Shown here piece after piece: positions 7,608 through 16,372 of a stretch of 64,000 bases of DNA. The notes under the pieces are model-generated. The model worked only from the letters and a program-made list of their open reading frames with translations, did not search any database and was not told the origin of the DNA. Made by a program: the position numbers and the translations under genes. The DNA comes from JAOPZW01 sp963806015 (lineage in GTDB: Bacteria > Actinomycetota > Thermoleophilia > Solirubrobacterales > Solirubrobacteraceae), in assembly GCA_963806015.1 (NCBI GenBank), contig CAWDWM010000012.1, positions 62,001 through 126,000 on the forward strand, in the 5' to 3' direction. Numbering within the stretch: position 1 is the stretch's first letter; every line of letters begins with the position of its first letter.

Positions 7608-8104
7608 CGCAGGCCCACCTCCTTGGAGCCCGCTTCGCGGACGGTCACGCTTCCAGTGGCGACGTGGACGCGGACCGTGCGGCCCACGCTCCCGGCGGTC
7701 GCAGTCGCCGTAACGGGAATGCCGGCCTGCACGAGGGCGGCGCGGACGGCGGCCTCGTTGCGCGCGCCGATCTCCATGGCGGTGCCGGTGGCGAACATCT
7801 GCGCGCCGCCGACCAGGATGGCGTCGAGGGCGCCGGCATGCGCGCCGTGCGGGCCGAGCGCTGCGATCAGCGCGGGCACCGCATGCTCGGCGAACTTGGC
7901 CGGCCGATCGCTCGCGCGTCCGGCCGCCTCGGGCAGCACGATGTGGGCCAGCCCGCAGGCGCGGCCGTGCCGGCAGACGAGGGCCAGCCCGATGCACGAG
8001 CCCAGGCCGACGCAGACGAGCACGTCGCCCGCGGAAGCGGACGCGGCGAGCTCGCCCATGCGGACGACCACCTCGGTCGCCGTGGCTGTCGAGAGATCAG
8101 TCAC
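7604..8104 (-). CDS. cheD: Chemoreceptor glutamine deamidase CheD
   Basis: CheD deamidates chemoreceptor glutamines and stimulates CheC. The 166-residue product shows the catalytic core 'VGLGSCIGLALVC' (nucleophile Cys) and 'GLAHIVLPEAAG' (catalytic His), then 'KFAEHAVPALIAAL' and 'KVFGG'-like 'ILVGGAQMF'. The start is GTG at 8104. It overlaps cheC by eight bases, consistent with the known CheC-CheD partnership. Confidence 0.94.
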   Translation of the reverse strand: MTDLSTATATEVVVRMGELAASASAGDVLVCVGLGSCIGLALVCRHGRACGLAHIVLPEAAGRASDRPAKFAEHAVPALIAALGPHGAHAGALDAILVGGAQMFATGTAMEIGARNEAAVRAALVQAGIPVTATATAGSVGRTVRVHVATGSVTVREAGSKEVGLR

Positions 8105-8693
8105 CCAGGCCGATCCGGTGCAGGAGCTCCGCGACGCCCGCGGGCGTCGGCAGCAGCATGAAGGAGAGCGTGCAGGCCTCGCCCGCGACTTCGAGCTCGG
8201 AGTCGAGCACGAGCGCCAGCTCGTGCTCGTCGCTGTGGGCGGCCAGGACGCTGGAGACGACGGCGCCCAGCATGTCGCGCGTCGACTGCGGCGGGCGCAG
8301 ATCGAGCTCGAAGCCGGTCATCGTCGCCAGGGCGCCGACGTAGGAGCTGACCATGATGTTGCCGATCTCGCCCAGCGCCGAGCGCCCGGTGTCGGTGTCG
8401 GCCTCGACGCCGAGCATCGTGCAGATGGTGGCGGCGTCCGCGTCGGGGATGACGAGCAGGGCCGTGGCGTCCACCTGGCCGGTGACCGGCACGACGACAC
8501 CCCACACGACGTCTTCGGGCGCGCCGGCGGCCTCGACCGCGTCGGCCAGCTCCAGGGCGGACGCGCTGGGCACCGACAGCTCGATCGGGCAGCCGAGCAG
8601 CGACGACAACGCCGTCCCGGCGGTGCCGGAGCCGATGTTCGCGAGCTCGCGCAGGGCGTCGAGCTGGAGATCGGTGTAGCGGGCGTTGGCCAT
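8097..8693 (-). CDS. cheC: CheY-P phosphatase CheC
   Basis: CheC dephosphorylates CheY-P and binds CheD. The 198-residue product contains the two phosphatase-type helices. The first has 'LRELANIGSGTAGTALSSLLG' (Glu and Asn of ExxN) and the second 'SALGEIGNIMVSSYVGALATM' (quoted in parts). It is followed by cheD, with which it probably forms a feedback loop for adaptation. No chemoreceptor gene is in the window. Confidence 0.94.
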   Translation of the reverse strand: MANARYTDLQLDALRELANIGSGTAGTALSSLLGCPIELSVPSASALELADAVEAAGAPEDVVWGVVVPVTGQVDATALLVIPDADAATICTMLGVEADTDTGRSALGEIGNIMVSSYVGALATMTGFELDLRPPQSTRDMLGAVVSSVLAAHSDEHELALVLDSELEVAGEACTLSFMLLPTPAGVAELLHRIGLGD

Positions 8694-8712
8694 GGTGGTG
8701 GTCTGAGTCCTT

Positions 8713-10680
8713 TCACGCGGCGCGCAGAGGCGCGGGCACGAGGGTGTCGGTCATGAGGGCGTCGCAGTCCACGAGCAGGGCGATCTCGCCGTCGGAGAGG
8801 ACGGCGGCGCCGGAGACGGGCGCCAGGCCGGCGAGGTCGGCCGGCAACGGGCGGGTGACGAGCTCGCGCTGGCCGATGAGGGCCGAGACGGCCAGCGCGA
8901 TGCTGCGCTCCTGGCTCTGCACGATGACGGCGAACTCGCAATCGTCGGAGCGCTCGTGCCCGAGCACCGAGGCGGCGTCGTACAGGGGCAGGACGGCGTC
9001 GCCGACGACGAGCATCCGCTGTCCGGCGGCGGAGCGCACCGAATGGTCGGCGAGGCGCACGGTGCGGTCGATGCGGTCCAGGGCGACTCCGAAGATGCGC
9101 CCGCCGGCGCGCACGAGCAGCGCCGCCATGATCGCGAGGGTCAGCGGCAGGCGGATCTGGGCGGTCGTGCCCTGGCCGGGCTCGGAGGTCAGCAGGACCT
9201 CGCCGCCGAGCTCGCGGACCTTGGCGCGCACGGCGTCCATGCCCACGCCGCGGCCGGAGATGTCGTCGGCCTCGTCGCGCGTGGAGAAGCCGGGGGCGAA
9301 GAGCAGCTCGATGGCGCGCGCCATGTCGGTCGCGTCGGCCTGTTCCTGCGTGATCAGCCCGACCCTGACCGCCTTGGCGGCGACCGCCGCCGGATCCACG
9401 CCGCAGCCGTCGTCGGCCACGGTGATCATCACGTTGCCGCCGGCGTGACGGGCCGAGATCCGCACCGTGCCGACGGGCGGCTTGCCGGCCGCGTCGCGCT
9501 CGGCGGGCGTCTCGAGGCCGTGATCGAGCGAGTTGCGCACGAGGTGCACGAGCGGGTCGCCGAGAGCGTCGACCACGGTGCGGTCGAGCTCGGTGTCCTG
9601 GCCGACGAGCTCGAGCTCGACCTGCTTGCCGAGCTTGCCCGACAGGTCGCGCACGAGCCGCGGGAAGCGCAGGAACACGGCCTCCACGGGGATCATCCGA
9701 ACCTGCATGACGATGGCCTGAAGCGCGTGCGAGCAGCGCGTGAGGTCCTGCATGGCCTGCGAGAGACCCGGGACCTCGGCCTGCGCGGCGAGGACCTCGA
9801 CCTGCGTGCGCTGCACGACCAGCTCGCCCATGAGGTGCATGAGCTGGTCCAAGCGCTCGGCGTCGACGCGCACCGTGGCGGCGGCACGCGAGGCCTCCGG
9901 CCGCTCGGCCACGGCGACGGGTACGGCCACCACTCCGACCGCCGCTTCGGGCTCGGCGTCCGTGACCGCCTCGGTGACCTCGGCGGCCGCGACGTCGGGG
10001 ACGGAGAGCAGCGCCGCGCTGAGCGTGGCGGCCTCGACCTCGGCCGTGACCCACAGGTCCACCAGGCGCCCGTCGAAGGCCTCGACGTGGTCGACCTCCG
10101 GAGCCGAGGTGACGACGCGGCCGAGGTCGGCGGCCGCGGCGATGACCATGTAGGCGCGCACCGCCGGCATGAGGGTGTCCTCGCCGAGCGTGACGCGCGC
10201 GTGCAGCATGGCCTGGCCCGCGACCAGCGCGTCGGCGACGGTGTCGGGCAGTGACGGGGCGGCCTCACCGCCGTGGCGGGCGACGGCCTGGACGGGGGTG
10301 CGGTCGCGGACGAGGCCCTTGAGGCGCTCGATCAGCGCGGCCGGCTCCAGCCGCTCGGCGCCGTCGGTCTCGATGGCATCGGTGGCGGCGGAGAGGGCGT
10401 CGAGGCACTCGAGCAGGACGTCGACCGTCTCGCGCGCGAGTCCGCCCGAACGCTGGCGCAGCAGCTCGAAGACGTCCTCCATCTGATGGGTCAGGGCAGC
10501 CATGCCCTCGAAGCCCATGGTGGCGCTCATGCCCTTCAGCGAATGGGCGATGCGGAAGATCTCGTCGACCGTCGCGCGGTCGTCGGGCTGCTCCTCGATG
10601 CGCACGACGGCGAGGTTGAGCTCCTGCAGGTGCTCGCGGCACTCGGCGAGGAACATCGGGAGGTATTGGCTCGTGTCCAT
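8713..10680 (-). CDS. cheA: Chemotaxis histidine kinase CheA
   Basis: CheA passes phosphate from ATP to CheY and CheB in response to receptors. The 655-residue product shows an HPt domain with His46 in 'RIAHSLKGMSATMGF' and a short middle region where P2 would lie. The dimerisation domain follows ('LMHLMGELVVQRTQVE'), then a kinase domain with N box 'DPLVHLVRNSLDHGLE', 'TVADDGCGVDP' and 'GRGVGMDAVRAKV', and a C-terminal CheW-like domain. It is in line with cheR upstream and cheC downstream. Confidence 0.96.
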   Translation of the reverse strand: MDTSQYLPMFLAECREHLQELNLAVVRIEEQPDDRATVDEIFRIAHSLKGMSATMGFEGMAALTHQMEDVFELLRQRSGGLARETVDVLLECLDALSAATDAIETDGAERLEPAALIERLKGLVRDRTPVQAVARHGGEAAPSLPDTVADALVAGQAMLHARVTLGEDTLMPAVRAYMVIAAAADLGRVVTSAPEVDHVEAFDGRLVDLWVTAEVEAATLSAALLSVPDVAAAEVTEAVTDAEPEAAVGVVAVPVAVAERPEASRAAATVRVDAERLDQLMHLMGELVVQRTQVEVLAAQAEVPGLSQAMQDLTRCSHALQAIVMQVRMIPVEAVFLRFPRLVRDLSGKLGKQVELELVGQDTELDRTVVDALGDPLVHLVRNSLDHGLETPAERDAAGKPPVGTVRISARHAGGNVMITVADDGCGVDPAAVAAKAVRVGLITQEQADATDMARAIELLFAPGFSTRDEADDISGRGVGMDAVRAKVRELGGEVLLTSEPGQGTTAQIRLPLTLAIMAALLVRAGGRIFGVALDRIDRTVRLADHSVRSAAGQRMLVVGDAVLPLYDAASVLGHERSDDCEFAVIVQSQERSIALAVSALIGQRELVTRPLPADLAGLAPVSGAAVLSDGEIALLVDCDALMTDTLVPAPLRAA

Positions 10681-10683
10681 CGC

Positions 10684-11475
10684 TCAGGCCTTGATGTAGG
10701 TGAAGGGAGCCATGGCCCGCAGGCCGATCGCCTCGGGCGCGGTCACGCGCTCGGTGGCGCCGACGACGAGGACGCCGCCCGGTCGCAGGGCGGTCGCGAG
10801 CCGCTCGTGGAGGGCGTCGCGGACGTCCTCGTTGAAGTAGATGACGGTGTTGCGGCAGAGGACGAGGTCGTAGGCGCGCACCGGCGGGCGCAGGCGCAGC
10901 AGGTCGCCCATCTCGAAGGAGACCAGCGCGCGCAGCTCGGCGATCGGCTGCCAGCGCTCGCCCTCGCCCGTGAAGAAGCGCGCCAGGGCGGCCGACGGGG
11001 CCTCGCGCACGTCCTCGGCGCTGAAGTCCGCGACCCGTGCGCGCTCGATGGCGCGGCGATCGATGTCGGTCCCGAGGATCGAGGTGCGCGCGGAGGGGGC
11101 CGCCAGGCGGCACACCGCGGCCAGGGTGTAGGCCTCGGCGCCGTAGGAGCAGCCGGCGCTCCACGCGCGCAGCGTGCCGTCGGCGGCGAGCGCGGGCACG
11201 ATCTCGGTCTGCAGATGCGCCCACTGCTCGGGGTTGCGCCACAGGTTGGAGACGTTGATCGTCACGCGATCGAGGAACTCGTCGCGCGCGCCGGTGTCGC
11301 CCGCCAGCAATGTGAGGTACGGCGCCAGGCCCTCATGGCCGCGGCGCTGGGCGAAGGAGCGCACGCGGCGCTCCATCTGACCGCGCTTGTACTGCAGCAG
11401 GTCGATGTCGCACAGGCCGCGCACGCCCTCGCAGAAGGTCACGTAGTCGTCGTGGAGGAGGGCGGACGCGGCCAT
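10684..11475 (-). CDS. cheR: Chemoreceptor methyltransferase CheR
   Basis: CheR methylates chemoreceptor glutamates using S-adenosylmethionine. The 263-residue product has the N-terminal helical domain, then 'TINVSNLWRNPEQW' (family TxNVTxFFRN), the SAM-binding 'AWSAGCSYGAEAYTLA', 'ILGTDIDRRAIERA' and 'YDLVLCRNTVIYFN'. ATG 11475 is used (MAASALLHDD); it overlaps the cheB stop by one base. Confidence 0.94.
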   Translation of the reverse strand: MAASALLHDDYVTFCEGVRGLCDIDLLQYKRGQMERRVRSFAQRRGHEGLAPYLTLLAGDTGARDEFLDRVTINVSNLWRNPEQWAHLQTEIVPALAADGTLRAWSAGCSYGAEAYTLAAVCRLAAPSARTSILGTDIDRRAIERARVADFSAEDVREAPSAALARFFTGEGERWQPIAELRALVSFEMGDLLRLRPPVRAYDLVLCRNTVIYFNEDVRDALHERLATALRPGGVLVVGATERVTAPEAIGLRAMAPFTYIKA

Positions 11476-12518
11476 CAGGCACCGGCCTCCGCGGCGATGG
11501 CCTCGGCCAGCTCGCCCAGCGGCAGGACGACGTCGGCCAGGCCGTCCTCGACGACCGCTCGCGGCATGCCGTAGACGGTGCACGTCTCGGCGGCCTCGCA
11601 GAGGATGCGCCCGCCGGCGGCGCGCACGGCGCGGGCGCCTTCGGCGCCGTCGCGGCCCATGCCGGTGAGGACGACGAGCAGCGTGCGCTCGCCCCACGCT
11701 GCCACGACGTCGGCGATCGTGAGATCGGCGCGCGGCCGCAGGCCGCCGACCGCGGGCTCGTCGGTCAGCCGTGCATGGCGCGTGCGGTCCAGGCGCAGGT
11801 GGCTGCCGCCCGGGGCGACGAGGGCGGTGGCGGGCTCGAGCTGGTCGCCCAGCGCGGCCTCGCGGACGTGCAGGCGCGACATGCGGTCAAGGCGCGCGGC
11901 CAGCGAGCCGGTGAAGCCGGCCGGCATGTGCTGCACGATGAGGGTGCCCTCGCCGACACGGGCGGGGAGAGCGGGCAGCAGGTGGGCGAGCGCACGCGGG
12001 CCGCCCGTGGAGGCGGCGATGACGACGGCGCGAGGCGCACCTCCGCCGGGCACGGCGACACGGGGCGCGGTCACGGCGTGGCCGTTGGCGGCGTGGCCGT
12101 TGCGCAGCGCGGCGGCGCCCGCGGCGACCGCCTCGCGCAGGCGTCCGGCGAGGTTCTCGGTGAAGGTGTGGAAGGGCTCGCCGACGGCCGGCTTGGGGAC
12201 GAGGTCGAAGGCGCCTTCGGCCAGGGCGTCGACCGCGCGCGCGCCGTGGGCGGGCGAGAAGGCGCTGACGACGATGACCGGCACGGCGGGCGCGCCGCTC
12301 TCCTTCAGGGCGCGCAGCACGCCGAGGCCGTCGAGGCCGGGCATGGCGAGGTCCAGCGTCATGGCGTCGGGCCGCGTGGCGCGGCACTGCGCGAGCGCCT
12401 CGTCGCCGTCGCGGGCGTTGCCCACGACCTCGAAGCCGGCGGCATTCAGCGCGCCGGCCAGGACGGTGCGCATGAACGGAGAGTCGTCGGCGACGACGAT
12501 GCGGGGGGCGGCGGCCAT
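11475..12518 (-). CDS. cheB: Chemotaxis protein-glutamate methylesterase CheB
   Basis: CheB removes receptor methyl groups when phosphorylated. The 347-residue product has a receiver domain (1-120, acidic pair near 11-12, phosphoacceptor Asp56 in 'MTLDLAMPGLDGL'), a linker, and a catalytic domain with Ser of 'IAASTGGPRAL', His of 'IVQHMPAGFTGSLAARLD' and Asp of 'VLTGMGRDGAEGARA'. It is paired with cheR. Confidence 0.95.
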   Translation of the reverse strand: MAAAPRIVVADDSPFMRTVLAGALNAAGFEVVGNARDGDEALAQCRATRPDAMTLDLAMPGLDGLGVLRALKESGAPAVPVIVVSAFSPAHGARAVDALAEGAFDLVPKPAVGEPFHTFTENLAGRLREAVAAGAAALRNGHAANGHAVTAPRVAVPGGGAPRAVVIAASTGGPRALAHLLPALPARVGEGTLIVQHMPAGFTGSLAARLDRMSRLHVREAALGDQLEPATALVAPGGSHLRLDRTRHARLTDEPAVGGLRPRADLTIADVVAAWGERTLLVVLTGMGRDGAEGARAVRAAGGRILCEAAETCTVYGMPRAVVEDGLADVVLPLGELAEAIAAEAGA

Positions 12519-12527
12519 CGGGGGTGG

Positions 12528-12968
12528 CTAGACGGCGATCTCGGCGCCGATGCCGAACAGGCCGGCCGGGCTGAGCAGGACGATCAGGCGATCGTCGAGC
12601 TTGACGATGGCGTCGATGGCGGCCTCGTCGGCCGAAGGGAGGCTCTCCAGCTGGTCGTCGTCGACCGTGATGACCTCGGCGACATCGTCGACCACGACTC
12701 CGGCGAGCCGGCCCGCCGCCTCGACGATGACGATCTTCTGTTCGGAGACGTCCTCGTCGCGGGCGCAGTGCAGGCGCGAGGCGAGGTCGTAGACGGGGAC
12801 GATCTTGCCGCGCAGGCTGATCACGCCGCGGACCCAGTCCACCGACGAGGCGACCGAGCGGGGCTCGGTGTAGCGGATGATCTCGTGGACGTCGGCGATC
12901 GGGAGCGCGTATTCCTCGTCTCCCAGGCTGAAGACGACGAGCTGGCGCGTGATGGCTTCCTCGGACAT
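12528..12968 (-). CDS. cheW: Chemotaxis coupling protein CheW
   Basis: CheW links CheA to chemoreceptors. The 146-residue product is a single CheW/SH3-like domain: 'QLVVFSLGDEEYALPIADVHEII', 'VRGVISLRGKIVPVYDLASR', 'IVIVEAAGRLAGVVVDDVAEVI'. It lies between flbD and cheB on the same strand. Confidence 0.95.
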   Translation of the reverse strand: MSEEAITRQLVVFSLGDEEYALPIADVHEIIRYTEPRSVASSVDWVRGVISLRGKIVPVYDLASRLHCARDEDVSEQKIVIVEAAGRLAGVVVDDVAEVITVDDDQLESLPSADEAAIDAIVKLDDRLIVLLSPAGLFGIGAEIAV

Positions 12969-13012
12969 GAGTAGGTAATCGGTCCAGAGCCGAGGCAGCT
13001 TGAGAGCGAGCG

Positions 13013-13219
13013 TCAGGTCGAGCGCATGGCGTCGGCCATGATGTCGACGCGCCAGCGCCGGACCGCGGCCACGATGTCCTCGGCGCTCTCGGCGATGACG
13101 AGCTTGGTGCCGTTGGACAGCGTGAGCACGACGTCGGGGTGACCCTCGACCGTGGCGATGAGATCCGGGTTGACGTGGAAGGGCTCGTAGGTCGAGCCAA
13201 GGCGGTGAAGTCTGATCAT
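13013..13219 (-). CDS. flbD: Flagellar FlbD family protein
   Basis: This 68-residue protein of the FlbD family commonly follows flgE in Gram-positive, Borrelia and Thermotoga flagellar operons. It shows the family pattern 'MIRLHRLGSTYEPFHVNPDLIATVEGHPDVVLTLSNGTKLVI' (in parts), that is, 'NP..I..VE..PDT.I.L..G.K..V'. Its biochemical role is not established. GGAGG sits before the start. It follows flgE by 87 bp, the longest gap within the unit apart from the one before flgE. Confidence 0.88.
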   Translation of the reverse strand: MIRLHRLGSTYEPFHVNPDLIATVEGHPDVVLTLSNGTKLVIAESAEDIVAAVRRWRVDIMADAMRST

Positions 13220-13306
13220 GATGGGCCTCCGTTCGGCCTCGGTAGAGCCTTCACTGCAGGGCGGGCAGCCCTCCGCCGCCCACCCCGCAGATCAGTGCCT
13301 ACGCTC

Positions 13307-14209
13307 TTAGTGCTTCAGGTTGACGAGGGTCTGCAGCATCTCGTCGCACGTGGAGAGCACGCGCGAGCTGGCCTCGAAACCGCGCTGGGCGGTGATCATG
13401 TTGGTGAACTCGGTGGCCAGATCGACGTTGCTCATCTCGAGCTCGCCGCCGACGGTCTGGCCGAGGCCGCCGTTGCCGGGGGTGTCCGCGACACCGGCGC
13501 CGGAGCTGGCCGTGGCCTGCCAGCGGTTGGCCGACACGCGGTCCAGGCCCGCCTCGTTCGGGAACGAGGCCAGCGACAGGTAGCCGGCGGTCGCGCGGGT
13601 GCCGCCGCCCGAGGGCGTGTAGGTGACGGATCCGTCGGGGGCGACCGAGACGTCGGTGGCGCCGGCGGGGACCTTGATGACGACGTCGGTCGTCAGGTCG
13701 GGCGAGTCGGAGGTCGGGGGCGTGGCGGTGGGGTCGCCGGGGGTGACGCCCTTGCCGACGACGCGCCAACCGTCCTGCGTGGTGAGCTCGCCCTGGTCGT
13801 TGAGGGTGAAGTTGCCCGCGCGGGTGTACTCGGTCGTGGCGCCGGCGGCGAAGGTGTCCGGCGCCGGAGCGGTGCCGGGGGTCGGGGGCGTGTTCGAGAC
13901 GCGGAACCAGCCGTTGCCGGTGATGGCGACGTCGTACGGGCTGCCCGTGGACTGGAAGGCGCCGTTGGTCATGATGTTGTCGATCGAGCCGAGCTGGACG
14001 CCGAGGCCGATCTGGGCCGACTTGGCGCCGGCGTTGCCCGTCGTGGCCGAGGCGCCGGAGCGCTGCAGCTGGGCGAGCGAGTCGCGGAATGACGTGCGGC
14101 TCGCCTTGAAGCCGACGGTGTTGACGTTGGCCAGGTCGTTGGCCGTGACGTCAAGCATGATCTGGTGGTTGCGCAGTCCGCTGATGGCGGAGTACATGCC
14201 TCGCATCAT
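13307..14209 (-). CDS. flgE: Flagellar hook protein FlgE
   Basis: FlgE is the hook protein exported through the flagellar T3SS. The 300-residue product has the N-terminal rod/hook motif 'MYSAISGLRNHQIMLDVTANDLANVNTVGFK', a hook domain with 'VAITGNGWFRVSNT' and a C-terminal helix with 'ELEMSNVDLATEFTNMITAQRGFEASSRV' (quoted in parts). It is short for a hook protein, as in other Gram-positive lineages. It lies downstream of flgD, the hook cap, and of the TIGR02530 gene. AAAGGA precedes the ATG. Confidence 0.93.
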   Translation of the reverse strand: MMRGMYSAISGLRNHQIMLDVTANDLANVNTVGFKASRTSFRDSLAQLQRSGASATTGNAGAKSAQIGLGVQLGSIDNIMTNGAFQSTGSPYDVAITGNGWFRVSNTPPTPGTAPAPDTFAAGATTEYTRAGNFTLNDQGELTTQDGWRVVGKGVTPGDPTATPPTSDSPDLTTDVVIKVPAGATDVSVAPDGSVTYTPSGGGTRATAGYLSLASFPNEAGLDRVSANRWQATASSGAGVADTPGNGGLGQTVGGELEMSNVDLATEFTNMITAQRGFEASSRVLSTCDEMLQTLVNLKH

Positions 14210-14282
14210 GAGGGTAATTCCTTTCGGGAATTTCCGGCTTCCTCGGTGAGGGCCAGCCGGTAGTGGGGGGAGTTCTTGTGAG

Positions 14283-14678
14283 TTAGGAAAAAACGGCGGA
14301 ATCGATGTTGGTGAAGACGTGATCGCGCATGGAGGCGCGATCGACCGCGGTGATCACGGTTCTCGCCTTGACGGACACGACGAAGGCCACGTCGTCCACG
14401 AGGACGACGGACTCGCGTGAGCCCTTGGCAGCGGCGCGGTCCACGCCGTTCTGCAGGCGGGCGAGAGTCGCGGGATCCAGTGAGATCCCGCGGCGCTCGA
14501 TGCGCGCCTTGGCATGACCGCTGAGCTGGACTGCGCCCGCCTTCTCGCCGAGGACGTCGGCGAAGGACGGGCCGTTGGGCGCGGTGGCCGGACCGGTGCG
14601 CGGCGCCGTCGCCGGAGCGACGGGAGCCGGTGCGCCGACCGGGGGCACGAGCGCGGGGTTGTGGGACAACGGCGTCAT
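14283..14678 (-). CDS. TIGR02530-type flagellar operon protein
   Basis: This 131-residue protein has a low-complexity Ala/Pro N terminus (1-45) and a conserved C-terminal part with 'LSGHAKARIERRGISLDPATLARLQNGVDRAAAKGSRESVVLVDD' and 'VITAVDR' (in parts). That matches the family found between flgD and flgE in many Gram-positive flagellar operons. Its function is unknown; the position suggests a role in hook assembly. It overlaps flgD by four bases. Confidence 0.82.
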   Translation of the reverse strand: MTPLSHNPALVPPVGAPAPVAPATAPRTGPATAPNGPSFADVLGEKAGAVQLSGHAKARIERRGISLDPATLARLQNGVDRAAAKGSRESVVLVDDVAFVVSVKARTVITAVDRASMRDHVFTNIDSAVFS

Positions 14679-15061
14679 GCCAGGTCGCTGACTTGGCCGA
14701 CCTTGACGCCGGGGTGGCCGGCGACGGTGAGCGTGGGCTCGGTGCCGCTGAAGTCGACCTGCTCGACGACGCCCTGGCCGGACTGCCCCTTGGCGTCCTG
14801 CCAGGAGACCGTCTTGCCCAGGTAGCCGGCCGCGTTGGCCTTCACCTGGCCGGCCGACTGCTGCTGCATCTGCTCGAGCATCGAGAACTGCGTCATCTGG
14901 TTGATCCACGCCTGCCCGTCAGCCGGGTCGGTCGGGGACTGGTGCTTCATCTGCTCGACGAGCAGCTTCATGAACGCGTCCTTGCCGAAAGCGTCCTGCG
15001 TGGCCGCCGGCTTGGCGGCCGTCGGCGCGACGGGAAGGTTCAGGGGGTCAATGGTGGACAT
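14675..15061 (-). CDS. flgD: Flagellar hook cap protein FlgD
   Basis: FlgD caps the growing hook. The 128-residue product has only the N-terminal FlgD domain and a short C-terminal region: 'FGKDAFMKLLVEQMKHQSPTDPADGQAWINQMTQFSMLEQM' (in parts), then 'GYLGKTVSW'. It lacks the long FlgD/Tudor-Fn3 domain of enterobacterial FlgD (about 230 residues). Its place between fliK and flgE fits the role. Confidence 0.92.
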   Translation of the reverse strand: MSTIDPLNLPVAPTAAKPAATQDAFGKDAFMKLLVEQMKHQSPTDPADGQAWINQMTQFSMLEQMQQQSAGQVKANAAGYLGKTVSWQDAKGQSGQGVVEQVDFSGTEPTLTVAGHPGVKVGQVSDLA

Positions 15062-15070
15062 GGCGTGCTC

Positions 15071-16372
15071 CTAGGCGAGCACGTCGACGAGGGCCCCGAG
15101 GGCGATCGTCGACGTAGTCGTGGTGCGGTGGTCGGGGTCGATGGGGGAAAGGTCGTTGTGCGCCGGCTTGGGCTCGCGGCGCGATCCGCCGAGCGAACCG
15201 TCGGCGCGGCGCTCGTTGGCGCGCGCGTTGGCGGCGTCCTGGTTCTCGCCGGCCAGGCCGATGTCGAGCCCGGCGAGCTGCACGCCCTGGGCCTCGAGTG
15301 CGCGGCGCAGGTCGGCGCCGGCCTGCTGCAGGACCTGGGCGGCGTCGGCGCGGTCCGCGGTGACGGTGGCCATGAGGCCGTGGGCCGTCTGGCGCAGCCG
15401 AACCTCGACGCCGCCGAGCTCGGCCGGATGCAGCGTGAGCTGCGCCTGGACCTGGCCGCGGTGCTCGAGGATGCGCAGCATCGCGTGGACGTGATCCGGG
15501 CGCATGGGCAGGGTCGGCGTCGCCGGAGCGGCGACGGGGGCCTGCTGAGCGATGGGCGGGGCAAGGGGGGCGGGGTCGAGCGGGGCCTGCTGGGTGACGG
15601 CGGCGGGCGCGACCGCACTGTCGGCGGCCGGCGCCGGCGCGGCGACTGCCGGCGCGGCGGTCGCGGCGGCGGCAACGGCCGGCTGGGGCGCCGGTGCAGC
15701 GGGCGCCGGTGCAGCGGCGGCGGCGGGCGCCGCGTCCTGGGACCGGGCGACCGGCGCCGGGGTGGTCGTCGTGACCGGCGCCGGGGTGGCGGGCGCGGGG
15801 GCGCTCGCGGTGACCGGCGCGGCGGCCGACGCTGCGGCGGGCGTCTGATCCGCGAGCGCGGGGGCGCTCGCGGGGACGGCCGGCTGCGGCCCGACGGGGG
15901 ACGGCACTGCGGTGAAGGGCGTGGTGGCGGACGGCGCCGATGCGCGCTGGGTGGGCGCGAGAGCGGGCACCGCGGCGATCGAAGGCGTGATGGTGAGCGC
16001 CGCGGTCGCCAGCGTGAGGACGGTGGGCGTCGGCACGGTCGGCGCGGCGGCGTCCTCGTCGGGCGCGGTGCCGTCGGCCTTGGCGGCCTTGGCGGGCGCA
16101 GGCGCAACGGCCGGCTCCGCGGGCGCGGGCACGATGGCGGCGGGATCCAGCGCGGACGGCGACTCGTGGTCGCGGTTGCCGGCGGTCGACTGATCGTCGG
16201 CTGCGGGCTTGTCTGTCTCCTTGTGGCCTTCCGCAGGTGCGGTCCGGGCCGAAGCGATGTTGGTGAGGGTGGCGGCGAAGTCGCCCGGCGCCCCTGCACG
16301 CTCTGGCGGAGATCCACTCTCCGGCGCGCTGGTGGGCGGGGCCGTTGCCGGCACCGTTGCGATTGCGCTCAT
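15071..16372 (-). CDS. fliK: Flagellar hook-length control protein FliK
   Basis: FliK is a secreted molecular ruler that ends hook growth by acting on FlhB. The 433-residue product has a very long Ala/Pro/Thr-rich disordered region (about 1-320) and the C-terminal Flg_hook domain (about 330-410): 'LRILEHRGQVQAQLTLHPAELGGVEVRLRQ' and 'LRRALEAQGVQLAGLDI' (in parts). The repetitive GC-rich central coding sequence generates many spurious antisense ORFs. It lies between the lytic transglycosylase and flgD. Confidence 0.9.
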   Translation of the reverse strand: MSAIATVPATAPPTSAPESGSPPERAGAPGDFAATLTNIASARTAPAEGHKETDKPAADDQSTAGNRDHESPSALDPAAIVPAPAEPAVAPAPAKAAKADGTAPDEDAAAPTVPTPTVLTLATAALTITPSIAAVPALAPTQRASAPSATTPFTAVPSPVGPQPAVPASAPALADQTPAAASAAAPVTASAPAPATPAPVTTTTPAPVARSQDAAPAAAAAPAPAAPAPQPAVAAAATAAPAVAAPAPAADSAVAPAAVTQQAPLDPAPLAPPIAQQAPVAAPATPTLPMRPDHVHAMLRILEHRGQVQAQLTLHPAELGGVEVRLRQTAHGLMATVTADRADAAQVLQQAGADLRRALEAQGVQLAGLDIGLAGENQDAANARANERRADGSLGGSRREPKPAHNDLSPIDPDHRTTTTSTIALGALVDVLA